Below, in pieces: positions 43,551 through 51,690 of a stretch of 64,000 bases of DNA. How positions within the stretch are numbered: the stretch's first letter is position 1; each line of letters opens with the position of its first letter. Below the pieces are notes generated by a model that worked only from the letters and a program-made list of their open reading frames with translations, searched no databases and had not been told where the DNA came from. The DNA is from Fervidibacter sinensis (GTDB lineage Bacteria; Armatimonadota; Fervidibacteria; Fervidibacterales; Fervidibacteraceae): assembly GCA_032161045.1 (NCBI GenBank), contig JAVHTH010000015.1; one strand, written 5' to 3'. A program made the translations under genes and the position numbers.

Positions 43551-44666
43551 ATGGACGCCGAAAAGTTGGATGAGGCGATTTTGGCGTTCATTGAAAAAAC
43601 CGAAGTAAGTGAGAGCGAGTTCAACGATTTGGCGCTTCAAATTTTCGCCTACCAGTTTGAGCGGAATGAACCATACCGGAACCTTTGCCTGAAAAAAGGC
43701 AAAACCCCCGAAACGGTCTCCCATTGGTCGGAAATCCCGCCTGTGCCGACACAAGCGTTCAAAGTTTTGGATTTGGCTTGCGAACCCGTTTCACAGGCAC
43801 AAGCGGTGTTTTTGTCAAGTGGGACAACTCAAGGCGAGCAAAAGAGAAGCCGTCACTACATCTTCAACCTCAGGCTTTACGAAACTTCGGTGCTTCGTTG
43901 GTTTGAACCTCACATGTTGCCTGAGCGGATCCCGCTGCCCATTGCGGTTTTGTTCCCGCCGCCAAGTGAATTGCCGAATTCATCACTCGGACACATGCTG
44001 GCGACAATCGTGGACAAGTGGGGTGTGAAGGGCAGAGCAAATTTGTCAAGTGATTGGTTCATACGGAACGGAAGGTTATTAGCGGATGAATTGGCGAGTT
44101 GGTTAAGGTGCGCTGAAGCGGATGGACAACCTGTCATGTTGCTTGGCACTTCGTTTTCGTTCCTGCACTTTTTGGATTGGTGCTCTGCTAACGGTTTGAG
44201 TTTTCAATTGCCTCAAGGAAGTAGGTTGATGGACACTGGTGGCTTCAAAGGGCGCTCGCGAGAGGTCACCCGCGACGAACTTTATCGGCTGTATGAGCAG
44301 GTTTTCGGAATTCCGTCTGAATGGTGCATCAACGAATACGGGATGGCGGAGTTATCCTCGCAGTTTTACGACGGCACAGTTGGGCAACCGTATTTTGCCC
44401 CGCACAACTGCTCAAAGCGATTACACAGCCCCCCACATTGGGTGAGGACGAAAGTGCTGAACCCAGAAACCTTGGAAGAGATCGGGGAAGGGAAAACGGG
44501 CGTGCTTTGTCACTACGATCTTGCCAATCGCGGCTCAATCATGGCAGTCTTGACAGAAGATTTGGGAATTAGGGAAGATGAAGGTTTCGTGCTGCTGGGG
44601 CGTGCGAAGGGGAGTGAATTGAGGGGTTGTTCGGTTCTGGTTGACGAGTTGCTTTCTACACAATAG
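43551..44666 (+). CDS. LuxE-family acyl-protein synthetase
   Basis: A 371-residue member of the LuxE / acyl-protein synthetase family, related to adenylate-forming enzymes; it activates a carboxylic acid and passes it to a protein. Motifs include PPVPTQAFKVLDL, VFLSSGTTQGEQKRSRHYI (the phosphate-loop region), MLLGTSFSFLHFLDW, LMDTGGFKGRSREV, and CINEYGMAELSSQFYD. LuxE normally works with a LuxC acyl-CoA reductase, absent here. The ATG at 43551 has GAGGTGG 6 bases upstream; an ATG at 43536 overlaps the nuclease stop. Outside bioluminescent bacteria, such genes often sit in pathways for aliphatic aldehydes or O-antigen-like polymers. Confidence 0.8.
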   Translation: MDAEKLDEAILAFIEKTEVSESEFNDLALQIFAYQFERNEPYRNLCLKKGKTPETVSHWSEIPPVPTQAFKVLDLACEPVSQAQAVFLSSGTTQGEQKRSRHYIFNLRLYETSVLRWFEPHMLPERIPLPIAVLFPPPSELPNSSLGHMLATIVDKWGVKGRANLSSDWFIRNGRLLADELASWLRCAEADGQPVMLLGTSFSFLHFLDWCSANGLSFQLPQGSRLMDTGGFKGRSREVTRDELYRLYEQVFGIPSEWCINEYGMAELSSQFYDGTVGQPYFAPHNCSKRLHSPPHWVRTKVLNPETLEEIGEGKTGVLCHYDLANRGSIMAVLTEDLGIREDEGFVLLGRAKGSELRGCSVLVDELLSTQ

Positions 44667-44698
44667 TTGACAAATAGCACGAAGTTTGCTAAGGCAAC

Positions 44699-44726
44699 AA
44701 AAAACCCGCCGCCTTTCGGCGGCGGG
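44699..44726 (-). terminator. rho-independent terminator for the first hsp20 gene
   Basis: Perfect nine-base stem CCCGCCGCC / GGCGGCGGG with a TTTC loop, followed on the minus strand by six T. It lies about 80 bases beyond the hsp20 stop at 44805 and faces the converging LuxE-like gene. Confidence 0.85.
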
Positions 44727-44804
44727 CCGGGAGGGGCGGCGAGGCGGGGAGGGAGGCGTTGCTCTATCGGGTGGGCGATGCGGCGAGAGGTGAAGGGGCA
44801 GGCG

Positions 44805-45248
44805 TCAGCCTTCCACCTTCACTTCTATCCGCTTCGCCCGTTTCGGTTCTATCTTGGGCAACCTAATCGTCAAGACTCCATCGCGGTAGGTTGCTTCTGC
44901 TTTTTCAATGTCCACTGGCACATTCAGGACAAAACTTCGTTCAAATTCGCCGCAGTGTCGCTCAAGCAAGTGATAGGTTGCGTTTTCCGCCTCTTCCGGT
45001 CGTTCCCTTTTACCCCTCAAGGTCAACCTGTCGTCTGTCAATTCAATTTGGATGTTTTCCCTTTGAATTCCCGGTAATTCGGCCTGCACAATGACTTCCG
45101 CTGGTGTCTCGTAAATGTCCACTGCAGGAGACCAACCGCGAGTTACTGGCGCGCGCTCCTCGCCGAAAAATTCACGGAACAACCTGTCAACTTCACGGCG
45201 AAAGGCTTCAAGTTCAGCGAACGGTGACCAACGGCGCATTTGAGCCAT
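44805..45248 (-). CDS. small heat-shock protein Hsp20 (copy 1)
   Basis: ATP-independent holdase of 147 residues that binds unfolding proteins. The alpha-crystallin domain runs from about residue 42 (SPAVDIYETPAEVIVQAELPGI) to GVLTIRLPK, and the basic C-terminal end carries the I-x-V motif (RIEVKV) used in oligomer assembly. The N-terminus FAELEAFRREVDRLFREFF is typical. AGGAGG is 9 bases before the ATG and is partly paired in a leader hairpin (45261-45288). It is separated from the second hsp20 gene by that gene's terminator, so it has its own promoter. Confidence 0.95.
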   Translation of the reverse strand: MAQMRRWSPFAELEAFRREVDRLFREFFGEERAPVTRGWSPAVDIYETPAEVIVQAELPGIQRENIQIELTDDRLTLRGKRERPEEAENATYHLLERHCGEFERSFVLNVPVDIEKAEATYRDGVLTIRLPKIEPKRAKRIEVKVEG

Positions 45249-45260
45249 CTTCTTCCACCT

Positions 45261-45288
45261 CCTTTAGACAGCATTAGTGTGCTAAAGG
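45261..45288 (-). promoter_or_regulatory. leader hairpin covering the hsp20 copy 1 ribosome-binding site
   Basis: On the transcript, CCTTTAG (45288-45282) pairs with CTAAAGG (45267-45261) with an inner ACA/TGT extension. The 3' arm overlaps the Shine-Dalgarno AAAGGAGG, leaving the AUG 12 bases downstream. The arrangement is that of an RNA thermometer. It is not CIRCE: spacing and arms differ. Confidence 0.5.
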
Positions 45289-45385
45289 TTACGACCCATT
45301 TCGCAGTATTTGCCTCAAAATTTGCCATTTATGCCGAGAAAATCGCTGATTTTGGGAACCAAGCGATCGGGATTTTCCTGACACT

Positions 45386-45423
45386 CCAAAAAGAAGGGGC
45401 TGGCAGATTTTCCTGCCAGCCCC
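45386..45423 (-). terminator. rho-independent terminator for the second hsp20 gene
   Basis: Eleven-base perfect stem GGGGCTGGCAG / CTGCCAGCCCC, followed on the minus strand by TTCTTTTT. It starts 9 bases after the stop codon. Confidence 0.9.
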
Positions 45424-45432
45424 GATTAGGCT

Positions 45433-45903
45433 TCAGGCGGCTTTCACCTCAATGCGGCGGGGTTTGCTTTCTTCACTCTTAGGCAGGCGCACCTCCAAGA
45501 CGCCATCCTTGTAGGATGCCTCAACGGCATCCACCTTGACATCGGTCGGGATGCGGAGCGACCTGACAAATTCGCCATAGGAGCGCTCAACGAAGTGGAT
45601 CGTTTCATCTTTGCGCTCCTCGCTCCGCTCCCTCTTGCCCTTAATGGTCAGGATGTCGTCTTGGAGGGTCACCTCAATATCTTCTGTTTTCACGCCGGGC
45701 AATTCAACCCGAACGATATAGGCATCGGGAGTCTCCGAAACTTCCATCGCTGGGACCCACCGCTCACGCCACCAGTCCAACCCCCAGAAATCGCGTTCCC
45801 AATCTCGGAAGAAGCGAGTCAACATGCGGTCAAACATTCGGTCAAACCGGTCAAACCACCGCTCAAGTTCGGTGATTGGCTGCCAGCGTGCCAGTTTTGC
45901 CAT
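45433..45903 (-). CDS. small heat-shock protein Hsp20 (copy 2)
   Basis: A 156-residue Hsp20 holdase. The N-terminal part is rich in aromatic and charged residues (ERWFDRFDRMFDRMLTRFF), followed by the alpha-crystallin domain (VPAMEVSETPDAYIVRVELPGV through GVLEVRLPK, read in pieces) and a C-terminal RIEVK motif. It is clearly diverged from copy 1 at the N-terminus, so the two may form different oligomers or protect different clients. A good sigma-70 promoter and a short GNRA-type hairpin over the ribosome-binding site precede it. Tandem hsp20 genes are common in thermophiles. Confidence 0.95.
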   Translation of the reverse strand: MAKLARWQPITELERWFDRFDRMFDRMLTRFFRDWERDFWGLDWWRERWVPAMEVSETPDAYIVRVELPGVKTEDIEVTLQDDILTIKGKRERSEERKDETIHFVERSYGEFVRSLRIPTDVKVDAVEASYKDGVLEVRLPKSEESKPRRIEVKAA

Positions 45904-45913
45904 CTGACCTCAC

Positions 45914-45925
45914 CTCCTTGCGGAG
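45914..45925 (-). promoter_or_regulatory. GCAA-tetraloop hairpin at the hsp20 copy 2 ribosome-binding site
   Basis: Transcript sequence CTCC-GCAA-GGAG: four base pairs closed by a stable GNRA tetraloop, with the GGAGG Shine-Dalgarno as its 3' arm. A small, marginally stable element of this type could melt at the growth temperature. Confidence 0.4.
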
Positions 45926-45958
45926 TTTTTTGGTCATCTCCATTGCACAGCCATTGAT

Positions 45959-45986
45959 ATTATACCACGCAACACTTTTCTGTAAA
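45959..45986 (-). promoter_or_regulatory. sigma-70 promoter for hsp20 copy 2
   Basis: TTTACA (45986-45981), a 16-base spacer, then a perfect TATAAT (45964-45959) on the minus strand, about 55 bases before the start codon. No CIRCE or HrcA-type inverted repeat is seen around it. Confidence 0.75.
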
Positions 45987-46255
45987 CACCCATACCCCCA
46001 AAATTTTGGGTCAATTTGCGCGTTTTTATGGGAAATTTTGACGAATTTTGTAAGAGAGCCGCCACATAAGGGTAACCTGAATATTACTTGAGTGCAATGC
46101 TATCAAAATTCCGCTTGGGGTATAGACCCCGTATGTCCCGTAATTGAGAGACAAGGTCTTGAGCAAATCTCTGTCGCTGCAAACCGAGTCAGGGAAAAGC
46201 GCCTGCACTTTCATGAGCGTTGAGTGTATGCAATAATTTGGGACTGGTGACTGAT
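45987..46255. other. leader region of tatC, nothing assigned
   Basis: With the hsp20 leader this makes about 350 bases without a gene. The only local structure is GGGG-TATAGA-CCCC near 46118. No gene or known RNA family is recognised. Confidence 0.4.
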
Positions 46256-47143
46256 ATGCGTGTGCAACTGTGGCAATGGATTGTTCTCGGAGTTAGCGTG
46301 GCTGTCTTGTTCCTGATAACGCTTCTAATTGCTGGCAAAAAGAAAAAAGTTTCGCCGGAAAACATAAGTGAGCCCGAGGAAGGACCGCCCGGCGATCGTG
46401 AAATGAGTTTTTGGGAACATTTGGCTGAACTTAGGTCGCGGTTGCTTTGGGCAATTTTTTTCTGGGCAGTTGGAAGTGTTATCGCGTGGAGTTATTACGA
46501 CGAGATTTTCAGCCTGTTGGTTGCACCTATTGAACCAGCGCTGAGGAAATACGACATTCCCGTTACCATGCAGTCAATTTTTGAGCCTTTGATGCTGAAG
46601 TTGCAAATCAGCATTGCAGCAGGCTTGGTTATTGCCTTTCCCGGTATCCTCTACGAGGTCATGGCTTTCATCTGGCCAGCGCTTTACCCGCACGAAAAAA
46701 GGTTTGCCTTGAAACTTCTCCCCGCTTCACTTTTACTTTTCGGTGCAGGGGTTTTTCTCGCTTACAAACTTATCCCTGTGATGGCACTTTTCATGCTCCA
46801 AATAGGACTCCCACGAATGGACAACTCGGGGATAAAGGTTCAAGTTCTCAATTTTGCTCGGCAGTATCTTTGGTCAGTGGCAAAAATCGCTGCTGCTTGT
46901 GGAGTGATTTTTCAAATGCCATTGGTCATGATGTTTTTGGGAAAGTTAGGCATTGTGACGGCAAAAGGGTTGTTGCACTACTGGCGTCACGCCATAGTTG
47001 CCATTTTCACCCTCTCCGCCATCATAACGCCAACAATAGACCCAGTTAACATGACACTGCTTGCGGGACCGATTGTCCTACTTTATTTCCTCAGTGTCCT
47101 ACTCGTCTACCTGACCCAACCAAAGGAGCAAGAGACCTCTTGA
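46256..47143 (+). CDS. tatC: Sec-independent translocase subunit TatC with an extra N-terminal membrane helix
   Basis: Core receptor of the twin-arginine export pathway, 295 residues. The TatC body starts MSFWEHLAELRSRLLWAI near residue 50 and has the six hydrophobic segments and typical loops (FEPLMLKLQISIAAGLV, FIWPALYPHEKRFA, FQMPLVMMFLGKLGIV, ITPTIDPVNM). Unlike standard TatC it is preceded by about 45 residues: one hydrophobic helix (WIVLGVSVAVLFLITLLIAG) and a charged linker (KKKKVSPENISEPEEG). The ATG at 46256 follows GGTGACTGAT; no strong site is present. No tatA is adjacent in the window. Confidence 0.93.
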   Translation: MRVQLWQWIVLGVSVAVLFLITLLIAGKKKKVSPENISEPEEGPPGDREMSFWEHLAELRSRLLWAIFFWAVGSVIAWSYYDEIFSLLVAPIEPALRKYDIPVTMQSIFEPLMLKLQISIAAGLVIAFPGILYEVMAFIWPALYPHEKRFALKLLPASLLLFGAGVFLAYKLIPVMALFMLQIGLPRMDNSGIKVQVLNFARQYLWSVAKIAAACGVIFQMPLVMMFLGKLGIVTAKGLLHYWRHAIVAIFTLSAIITPTIDPVNMTLLAGPIVLLYFLSVLLVYLTQPKEQETS

Positions 47144-47148
47144 CTATG

Positions 47149-47385
47149 TCACTCCTCTGTTTTCGCTGTTGCTTCCGATTTTTCTTCTCGCTTCCTCGGT
47201 TGAGAACCTCGCCCGTAGTCGGTCACATGCCAACCGCTGCCTTTGAAGATAATTGGCACAGGTCTAAAAAGTTTCCGTGCAGGTTGACCGCACTTATCGC
47301 ACTTGACTTCGGGTCGTTCGTCTACGCCGTGAAAGACCTCAAAAGTGTGACCGCAGGCGTCGCAGTGATAATCGTAGACCGGCAT
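47149..47385 (-). CDS. FmdB-type zinc-ribbon protein
   Basis: A 78-residue protein of the FmdB/CxxC-CxxC family: MPVYDYHCDACGHTFEV, then VKCDKCGQPARKLFRPVPIIFKG in two parts, and a charged tail. The family is widespread and was named as a putative regulator, but its function is unknown. GGAGGTGA lies 12 bases before the ATG. It ends 5 bases from the stop of tatC. Confidence 0.88.
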   Translation of the reverse strand: MPVYDYHCDACGHTFEVFHGVDERPEVKCDKCGQPARKLFRPVPIIFKGSGWHVTDYGRGSQPRKREEKSEATAKTEE

Positions 47386-47479
47386 AGCGAAAAATCACCT
47401 CCATAAGTTTCGGGTTAGGTCAATTTGCTGAAGGCGAAATTATGGCGCATTGTTTGGAGCAATGTAGAGGACAAATCCT

Positions 47480-47941
47480 TTACGAATTGTGCCGTCCCCT
47501 CAACGCCCTGTCCACTTCCCTTTTCATTTCCCGTTCCATAATCTCGCGGCGCCTATCCACTTTCCTTTTACCCTTAGCCAACCCCAATTCAACCTTTGCG
47601 TAACCCCTTTCGTTGAAATAGATCCTGAGCGGGATGAGTGTCAGCCCCCGTTGCTGAGTCAACCCCATTAACCGGTCAATTTCCCGTCTGTGCATCAGCA
47701 ACTTGCGAGGTTGGCGAGGGTCATAATTTCGTTGCAAAACAGGGTCGTAAGGCGCAATGTGCATATTGTAAAGCCAGAGTTCGCCTTTGTTGACACGGGC
47801 ATATGCTTCCGAAAGGGAAACCTTACCTTGCCGAACCGACTTAACCTCAGGTCCAGTCAACACTATGCCCGCTTCATAAGTCTCAAGGATGTCGTAATCG
47901 TGGCGCGCTTTGCGGTTGACGGTGACCGTCCGCTCTGGCAT
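47480..47941 (-). CDS. smpB: SsrA-binding protein SmpB
   Basis: Partner of tmRNA in trans-translation, rescuing ribosomes stalled on broken messages. The 153-residue protein has the family core: NRKARHDYDILETYEAGIVL, GPEVKSVRQGKVSLSEAYA, LWLYNMHIAPY, RKLLMHRREIDRL, then RGLTLIPLRIYFNERGYAKVELGLAKGK (read in pieces) and the basic C-terminal tail needed for the decoding centre. It begins 6 bases after the HEAT-repeat gene, so the two are probably co-transcribed. No ssrA gene is recognised in the window. Confidence 0.96.
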   Translation of the reverse strand: MPERTVTVNRKARHDYDILETYEAGIVLTGPEVKSVRQGKVSLSEAYARVNKGELWLYNMHIAPYDPVLQRNYDPRQPRKLLMHRREIDRLMGLTQQRGLTLIPLRIYFNERGYAKVELGLAKGKRKVDRRREIMEREMKREVDRALRGRHNS

Positions 47942-47947
47942 CTTCCA

Positions 47948-49375
47948 TCACTTCACTGGCGAGGAAATTGGCTGGGTTGTGGAACGAACGCGCCGTGTAG
48001 AACGCTTTGAAGCCAGCACGGTTAAACCTTTCGCTTGAGCAATTTCTTGCAAGGTTCTTGCTGCCTTCTGGGCTGCGCTGCTGACTTCTGGGATATTTGA
48101 ACTTGCAACCCGTCTGAGAGTATCAATCGCCCTTGGGTCTCCCAGTTCTTCAAGTGCCTTAATTATTTGCAGCGCCGTTTGGGGATGAGGGTCAAAGACT
48201 GCTTGAATAAGTGGCATTACCGCTTTAGGGCTCTTCAATTTCGCCAACCCCAAAGCAGCGTGGTATCTGACACTCCACTCGGGGTCTTTAAGCGCTTCAC
48301 ACAGGCTGTCCAAAATATCTTCCCCACCAAGTTGGCTTAAACCTTGGACCGCAGTGAGGCGAATGAGCCAATCTGGATCGTGAAGAGCTTTTTTGAGGTA
48401 TGGCTTCGCCATATGCTTGCCAACTTGAACCAACGCTTTTAGCGCTTGGAACCTCACCTCTTGGTCAGGGTCGCTCAACAATTTGCACAACGGTTCAAAC
48501 AAGGATTTATCGGGGAAGCGAGCGATTGCCTGTATTGCCGACTGACGGACAAGCGGGTCTGGGTCTTTCAACGCCTTCACTAACTCCCTCAACGCCCTGC
48601 GGTCACCCATTGAACCGAGGACTTCCGCTGCAACCTGCCGAACCGTCTGATTGGGGTGCTTGAGGGCTTTCACCAACTGAGGCACAGATTCCTTCCCTAT
48701 AGACATCAGGGCATCTCTCACCAAACGCCTCAATTCTGCACCATCGCGAGCCAAAATGTCCAAAAGGAAAGGAATCGCTTTCGGATCCTTCAATTTCCCA
48801 AGAGCCTCAATGGCGGTTCTGGAGAAATCGGCGCCACCGTGCATAACCAACTCCGTCAGCAACTTGAATGCTTTACGGCTTCCAATTTCCCCTAACGCTT
48901 CAACGATAAGGCGTTGAAGTTCGGGGGCTTCTTGAGTGAACCTCTCAAGCAAGACGGGAGCCGCTTCCTTCGCCCCAATCTTGCCCAAAATTTGAATAAC
49001 CCAACGCCTAATGGCAAGTTCTTCATGATTAATCCGCTCAAGTAAAACGGGAACTGCAGGTTTCCCAATTTTTGCCAATGCCTCCGCCGCCGCCCTTTGG
49101 ACAGTTAAACTGGAATCCGACAAAGTGGCAACTAAAGCACGAACCGCCTTTTCCGCACGGAGTTCCCCAAGAGCCATTGCGGCGACAAGGCGAACAAGAT
49201 AATGTGGGCTTTTCTCAAGAGCCTCAATTAACAACGGGATAACTTGTTTGGCAGGTAAAGCGAGGATTTGTTTCAGGCTTTCTTCCGGCGTCGCTTCAGA
49301 ACGCCCTTCCAGCCGCTTTAAAATCCTCTGAAGTTGCTGCCTCACTCCAGTCATTGTTGTCGCCTTCTTTGCCAT
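47948..49375 (-). CDS. HEAT-repeat (PBS-lyase-type) protein
   Basis: A 475-residue alpha-solenoid built of about 13 repeats of 30-31 residues of the form VRQVAAEVLGSMGDRRALRELVKAL, with DPxxxVRxxAxxALxxLG cores throughout. Such proteins serve as binding scaffolds or in phycobilin-lyase-related families; no catalytic residues are visible. A basic N-terminus (MAKKATTMTGVRQQLQRILKR) precedes the repeats and a Ser/Thr/Arg tail follows. The partner is unknown; it lies upstream of smpB and downstream of the SdpI-like gene on the same strand. Confidence 0.9.
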   Translation of the reverse strand: MAKKATTMTGVRQQLQRILKRLEGRSEATPEESLKQILALPAKQVIPLLIEALEKSPHYLVRLVAAMALGELRAEKAVRALVATLSDSSLTVQRAAAEALAKIGKPAVPVLLERINHEELAIRRWVIQILGKIGAKEAAPVLLERFTQEAPELQRLIVEALGEIGSRKAFKLLTELVMHGGADFSRTAIEALGKLKDPKAIPFLLDILARDGAELRRLVRDALMSIGKESVPQLVKALKHPNQTVRQVAAEVLGSMGDRRALRELVKALKDPDPLVRQSAIQAIARFPDKSLFEPLCKLLSDPDQEVRFQALKALVQVGKHMAKPYLKKALHDPDWLIRLTAVQGLSQLGGEDILDSLCEALKDPEWSVRYHAALGLAKLKSPKAVMPLIQAVFDPHPQTALQIIKALEELGDPRAIDTLRRVASSNIPEVSSAAQKAARTLQEIAQAKGLTVLASKRSTRRVRSTTQPISSPVK

Positions 49376-49446
49376 GGTTTCGCTATTCGGATGTCAGAGT
49401 GGCATCTTTTCGTCGCCCTAAATTATAACGCTTTCTGTGCCAAAAG

Positions 49447-50109
49447 TCAAGAGGTGGTAGCATTTGCCCGACGATAAATTATATAGGCTTGAACGATTAT
49501 GGCAAGAATGAAGACAAAAATAAGCACCAAGAGCGCAAGGTCAAAACGAGGAGGCAGCAGAGGCGTAATCAAAAACAGCCCACCTATTGCCATAAACCCG
49601 TAACCTGCAGTCCTATTCACAGTGCGCCAAGCAGTCTCATTAACAAGCGTCCAAGGAAGCCTCACACCCGCAACCCAGTTTCGCTTTAATTTCGGTAACA
49701 TGTTGCCAATAAAAATGAACAAAACTCCAATGGCAGGAAGCATTACAGGTCTTGGGCTGCTGAGCCATCCAAGTCCTACCGCTAAGGTCGCTGCGTGGAT
49801 TGCGACCATAAAAGCAGCCATCAATGTTCGGATACCAAGCAGGAGTTTAAGGTCCGACTGTTCCAGTCTCAACTGTCCCTTTTCCGTTGCTGCCAGCCAG
49901 AAGCAGAGGGTGAGGACTCCCCACAGAATCGCCAGCATCAGAGGCATGAACCACAGTGTCATTTCCCGGCTCATCCACCCGTCAGGCTGCCACTGGGCGT
50001 TGAAGTGGGTAGGGACTTTTTCTGGCAAGTAAGGGTAAGCGAGCCAACCGAGTAGGAAGCACAGACCAATCCAGAATAAACTTTCTCCAATTTCTCTCGT
50101 CCATCTCAT
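49447..50109 (-). CDS. SdpI/DUF1648-family membrane protein
   Basis: A 220-residue membrane protein with about six hydrophobic segments. It has the DUF1648 signature YPYLPEKVPTHFNAQWQPDGW and the SdpI-like C-terminal half (GNMLPKLKRNWVAGVRLPWTLVNETAWRTVNR, read in parts). In Bacillus, SdpI protects against the toxin SdpC and participates in signalling, but many relatives have unknown roles. The ATG at 50109 has AAAGGAGG 10 bases upstream, preferred over 50139. It starts 16 bases after the M48 protease stop, so the two are likely one transcript. Confidence 0.85.
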   Translation of the reverse strand: MRWTREIGESLFWIGLCFLLGWLAYPYLPEKVPTHFNAQWQPDGWMSREMTLWFMPLMLAILWGVLTLCFWLAATEKGQLRLEQSDLKLLLGIRTLMAAFMVAIHAATLAVGLGWLSSPRPVMLPAIGVLFIFIGNMLPKLKRNWVAGVRLPWTLVNETAWRTVNRTAGYGFMAIGGLFLITPLLPPRFDLALLVLIFVFILAIIVQAYIIYRRANATTS

Positions 50110-50125
50110 CGGCTTCCAGCCTCCT

Positions 50126-51253
50126 TTACAGCCGTCCACTTAACCGTTCTCTCAAAAAACTCCTACCTATGACTTGCTTAATTCGCCCCGCTAACTGTTC
50201 AGGTGTTAGGTGGGTAGCCGCTACATCAGCAAGGGTGAGTGTCCAGAGCGGCTGGAGGGCGACAAAAACTGTGATGCCATCAGAAGTCACCTTTGTTTGA
50301 AAGTCAAAAGCCTGTGCACCTGCTTCCAGAGCGTCATCCAATTTCTTTGCCGCCTCTTGTGCTCGTTCAAGCGCACTTTGCTTCTCAAGAGGGACAAACC
50401 GGCAAAGTTCTTCCCCACTGAGCAGCAACACCGCCAGTTTTCTCCCACTATCCTCAACTTCCTTAACTTCCACCTGCAATGCTCTTGTAACTGGTCGGCG
50501 GTTAATGGGCATCCCTTCGGCAGTTAGCCACCTTTTAACGCTGATAATGCGCTCATCAAGTGCAGGGTGAGTTGTCCAATAGCCGGGCAGAAATTGGGGC
50601 GGGGTTGATTGCTTTTCTAAGCGAGCGAGTTTCTCAAAGAAGGTCAACAAGCCGACAGGATTAAATCCCGCTCGTCGCAAATAAACGAACGCAGCCTCAT
50701 CTGCCTCCCTCTCCATGTCACGGGAGTAACCCAACATTAAAACTTGAACGACTTGGGACACAATTTGCGCTGCATAAGCGGATGCTTCGCCGCGAACAAA
50801 AACCGCTGCTAACATTGCCAGCAAGACGGGGATACTCAAGCGACTTTCCTTTTCTATCATCCGAATTGCGTGCATGCGGGTGTTGTGGGCAATCTCGTGA
50901 GCAAGGACCGCCGCCAATTCATGTTCGCTTTCCACCATATTGAGCAAGCCAGTTGTGACATACATGAAACCGCCGGGAAAAGTGAAGGCGTTGGGTTCTT
51001 TGTCTTCCACGACCTTGATGGTGTATGACATTTTGGGGCGTTCCGTGACGGGCACAAGCCTCGCTACAATTTGCCGAATTTGAGGGAGCATTGGGTGATC
51101 GTTAACTATCTTGACCTTTTGCTCAAATTCCTTGACGGCTTCCTCTCCCAACTTCCTTTCCTGCTCGGTGACTTCTTGAGGAAGAGATGATTGAGGCGCC
51201 GCTATGCAAGTGAACAGCGCTAACAAGGTAGCCAAGACAAGCCATCGGTTCAT
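50126..51253 (-). CDS. M48-family periplasmic metalloprotease
   Basis: Zinc endopeptidase of 375 residues with a signal peptide (about residues 1-20, ending CIAA). The gluzincin motif VLAHEIAHNTRMHAI supplies two zinc histidines and the catalytic Glu; the third ligand is Glu in READEAAFVYL. NAFTFPGGFMYVTTGLL is the family substrate-strand motif. The C-terminal 120 residues have no recognised domain. This resembles BepA/LoiP-type quality-control proteases of the envelope. The ATG at 51253 has GGAGG 8 bases upstream. Confidence 0.92.
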   Translation of the reverse strand: MNRWLVLATLLALFTCIAAPQSSLPQEVTEQERKLGEEAVKEFEQKVKIVNDHPMLPQIRQIVARLVPVTERPKMSYTIKVVEDKEPNAFTFPGGFMYVTTGLLNMVESEHELAAVLAHEIAHNTRMHAIRMIEKESRLSIPVLLAMLAAVFVRGEASAYAAQIVSQVVQVLMLGYSRDMEREADEAAFVYLRRAGFNPVGLLTFFEKLARLEKQSTPPQFLPGYWTTHPALDERIISVKRWLTAEGMPINRRPVTRALQVEVKEVEDSGRKLAVLLLSGEELCRFVPLEKQSALERAQEAAKKLDDALEAGAQAFDFQTKVTSDGITVFVALQPLWTLTLADVAATHLTPEQLAGRIKQVIGRSFLRERLSGRL

Positions 51254-51335
51254 TATCGTGTCCTCCATTTGCGTCGGAAGGCATCTCGTAATCCCAAGTG
51301 TTTTGACGCTTTAAACCTGTGAAAGTGGCTCAATT

Positions 51336-51593
51336 TCACTGCACCTCAATTTCCTGCAACTTCTCCATCGCTCGCTCGGCGGAACGAATGCGATGGTCAA
51401 TCATCGCCCTAAAGGCTTTGAAAACCTCAATTTCTGCGTTGATGAGGTGTTGTGTGGCGTCGCGACCGATTGTCCTGACGATCAATTCAGTCACAAATCG
51501 CTTCAAAGTTTTAGGCTTGCGTTTTGGCTCCTCTTTCACTTCCTCCTCAACGACCTCAACTTCTTCGGCTTCGGGTCTCGGTCGGCGCGCCAT
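51336..51593 (-). CDS. small charged helical protein, function unknown
   Basis: An 85-residue protein. The first 30 residues are acidic and Pro/Glu/Val-rich (EEVEVVEEEVKEEPKRKPK), and the rest is a probable amphipathic helix pair (RFVTELIVRTIGRDATQHLINAEIEVFKAF, broken for reading). A strong GGAGGTGA lies 10 bases before the ATG, which supports it as a real gene. It stands upstream of the M48 protease gene with an 82-base spacer and is divergent from the Gfo/Idh/MocA gene. No family recognised. Confidence 0.6.
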   Translation of the reverse strand: MARRPRPEAEEVEVVEEEVKEEPKRKPKTLKRFVTELIVRTIGRDATQHLINAEIEVFKAFRAMIDHRIRSAERAMEKLQEIEVQ

Positions 51594-51690
51594 CGGAAAT
51601 CACCTCCGACAGCAAATTTGAGTGAGCCGTGTAAAAATTATGCGGCTTGAATTTCGCTCTTGCTCACAAAAACCTTCGGAGGTGGTTAAT

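Noticed and set aside
45261..45288. CIRCE operator upstream of hsp20 copy 1
   Set aside because: TTAGCAC is present, but the second half is not GAGTGCTAA and the total length is too short for the 9-N-9 layout. The hairpin over the ribosome-binding site explains the symmetry better.
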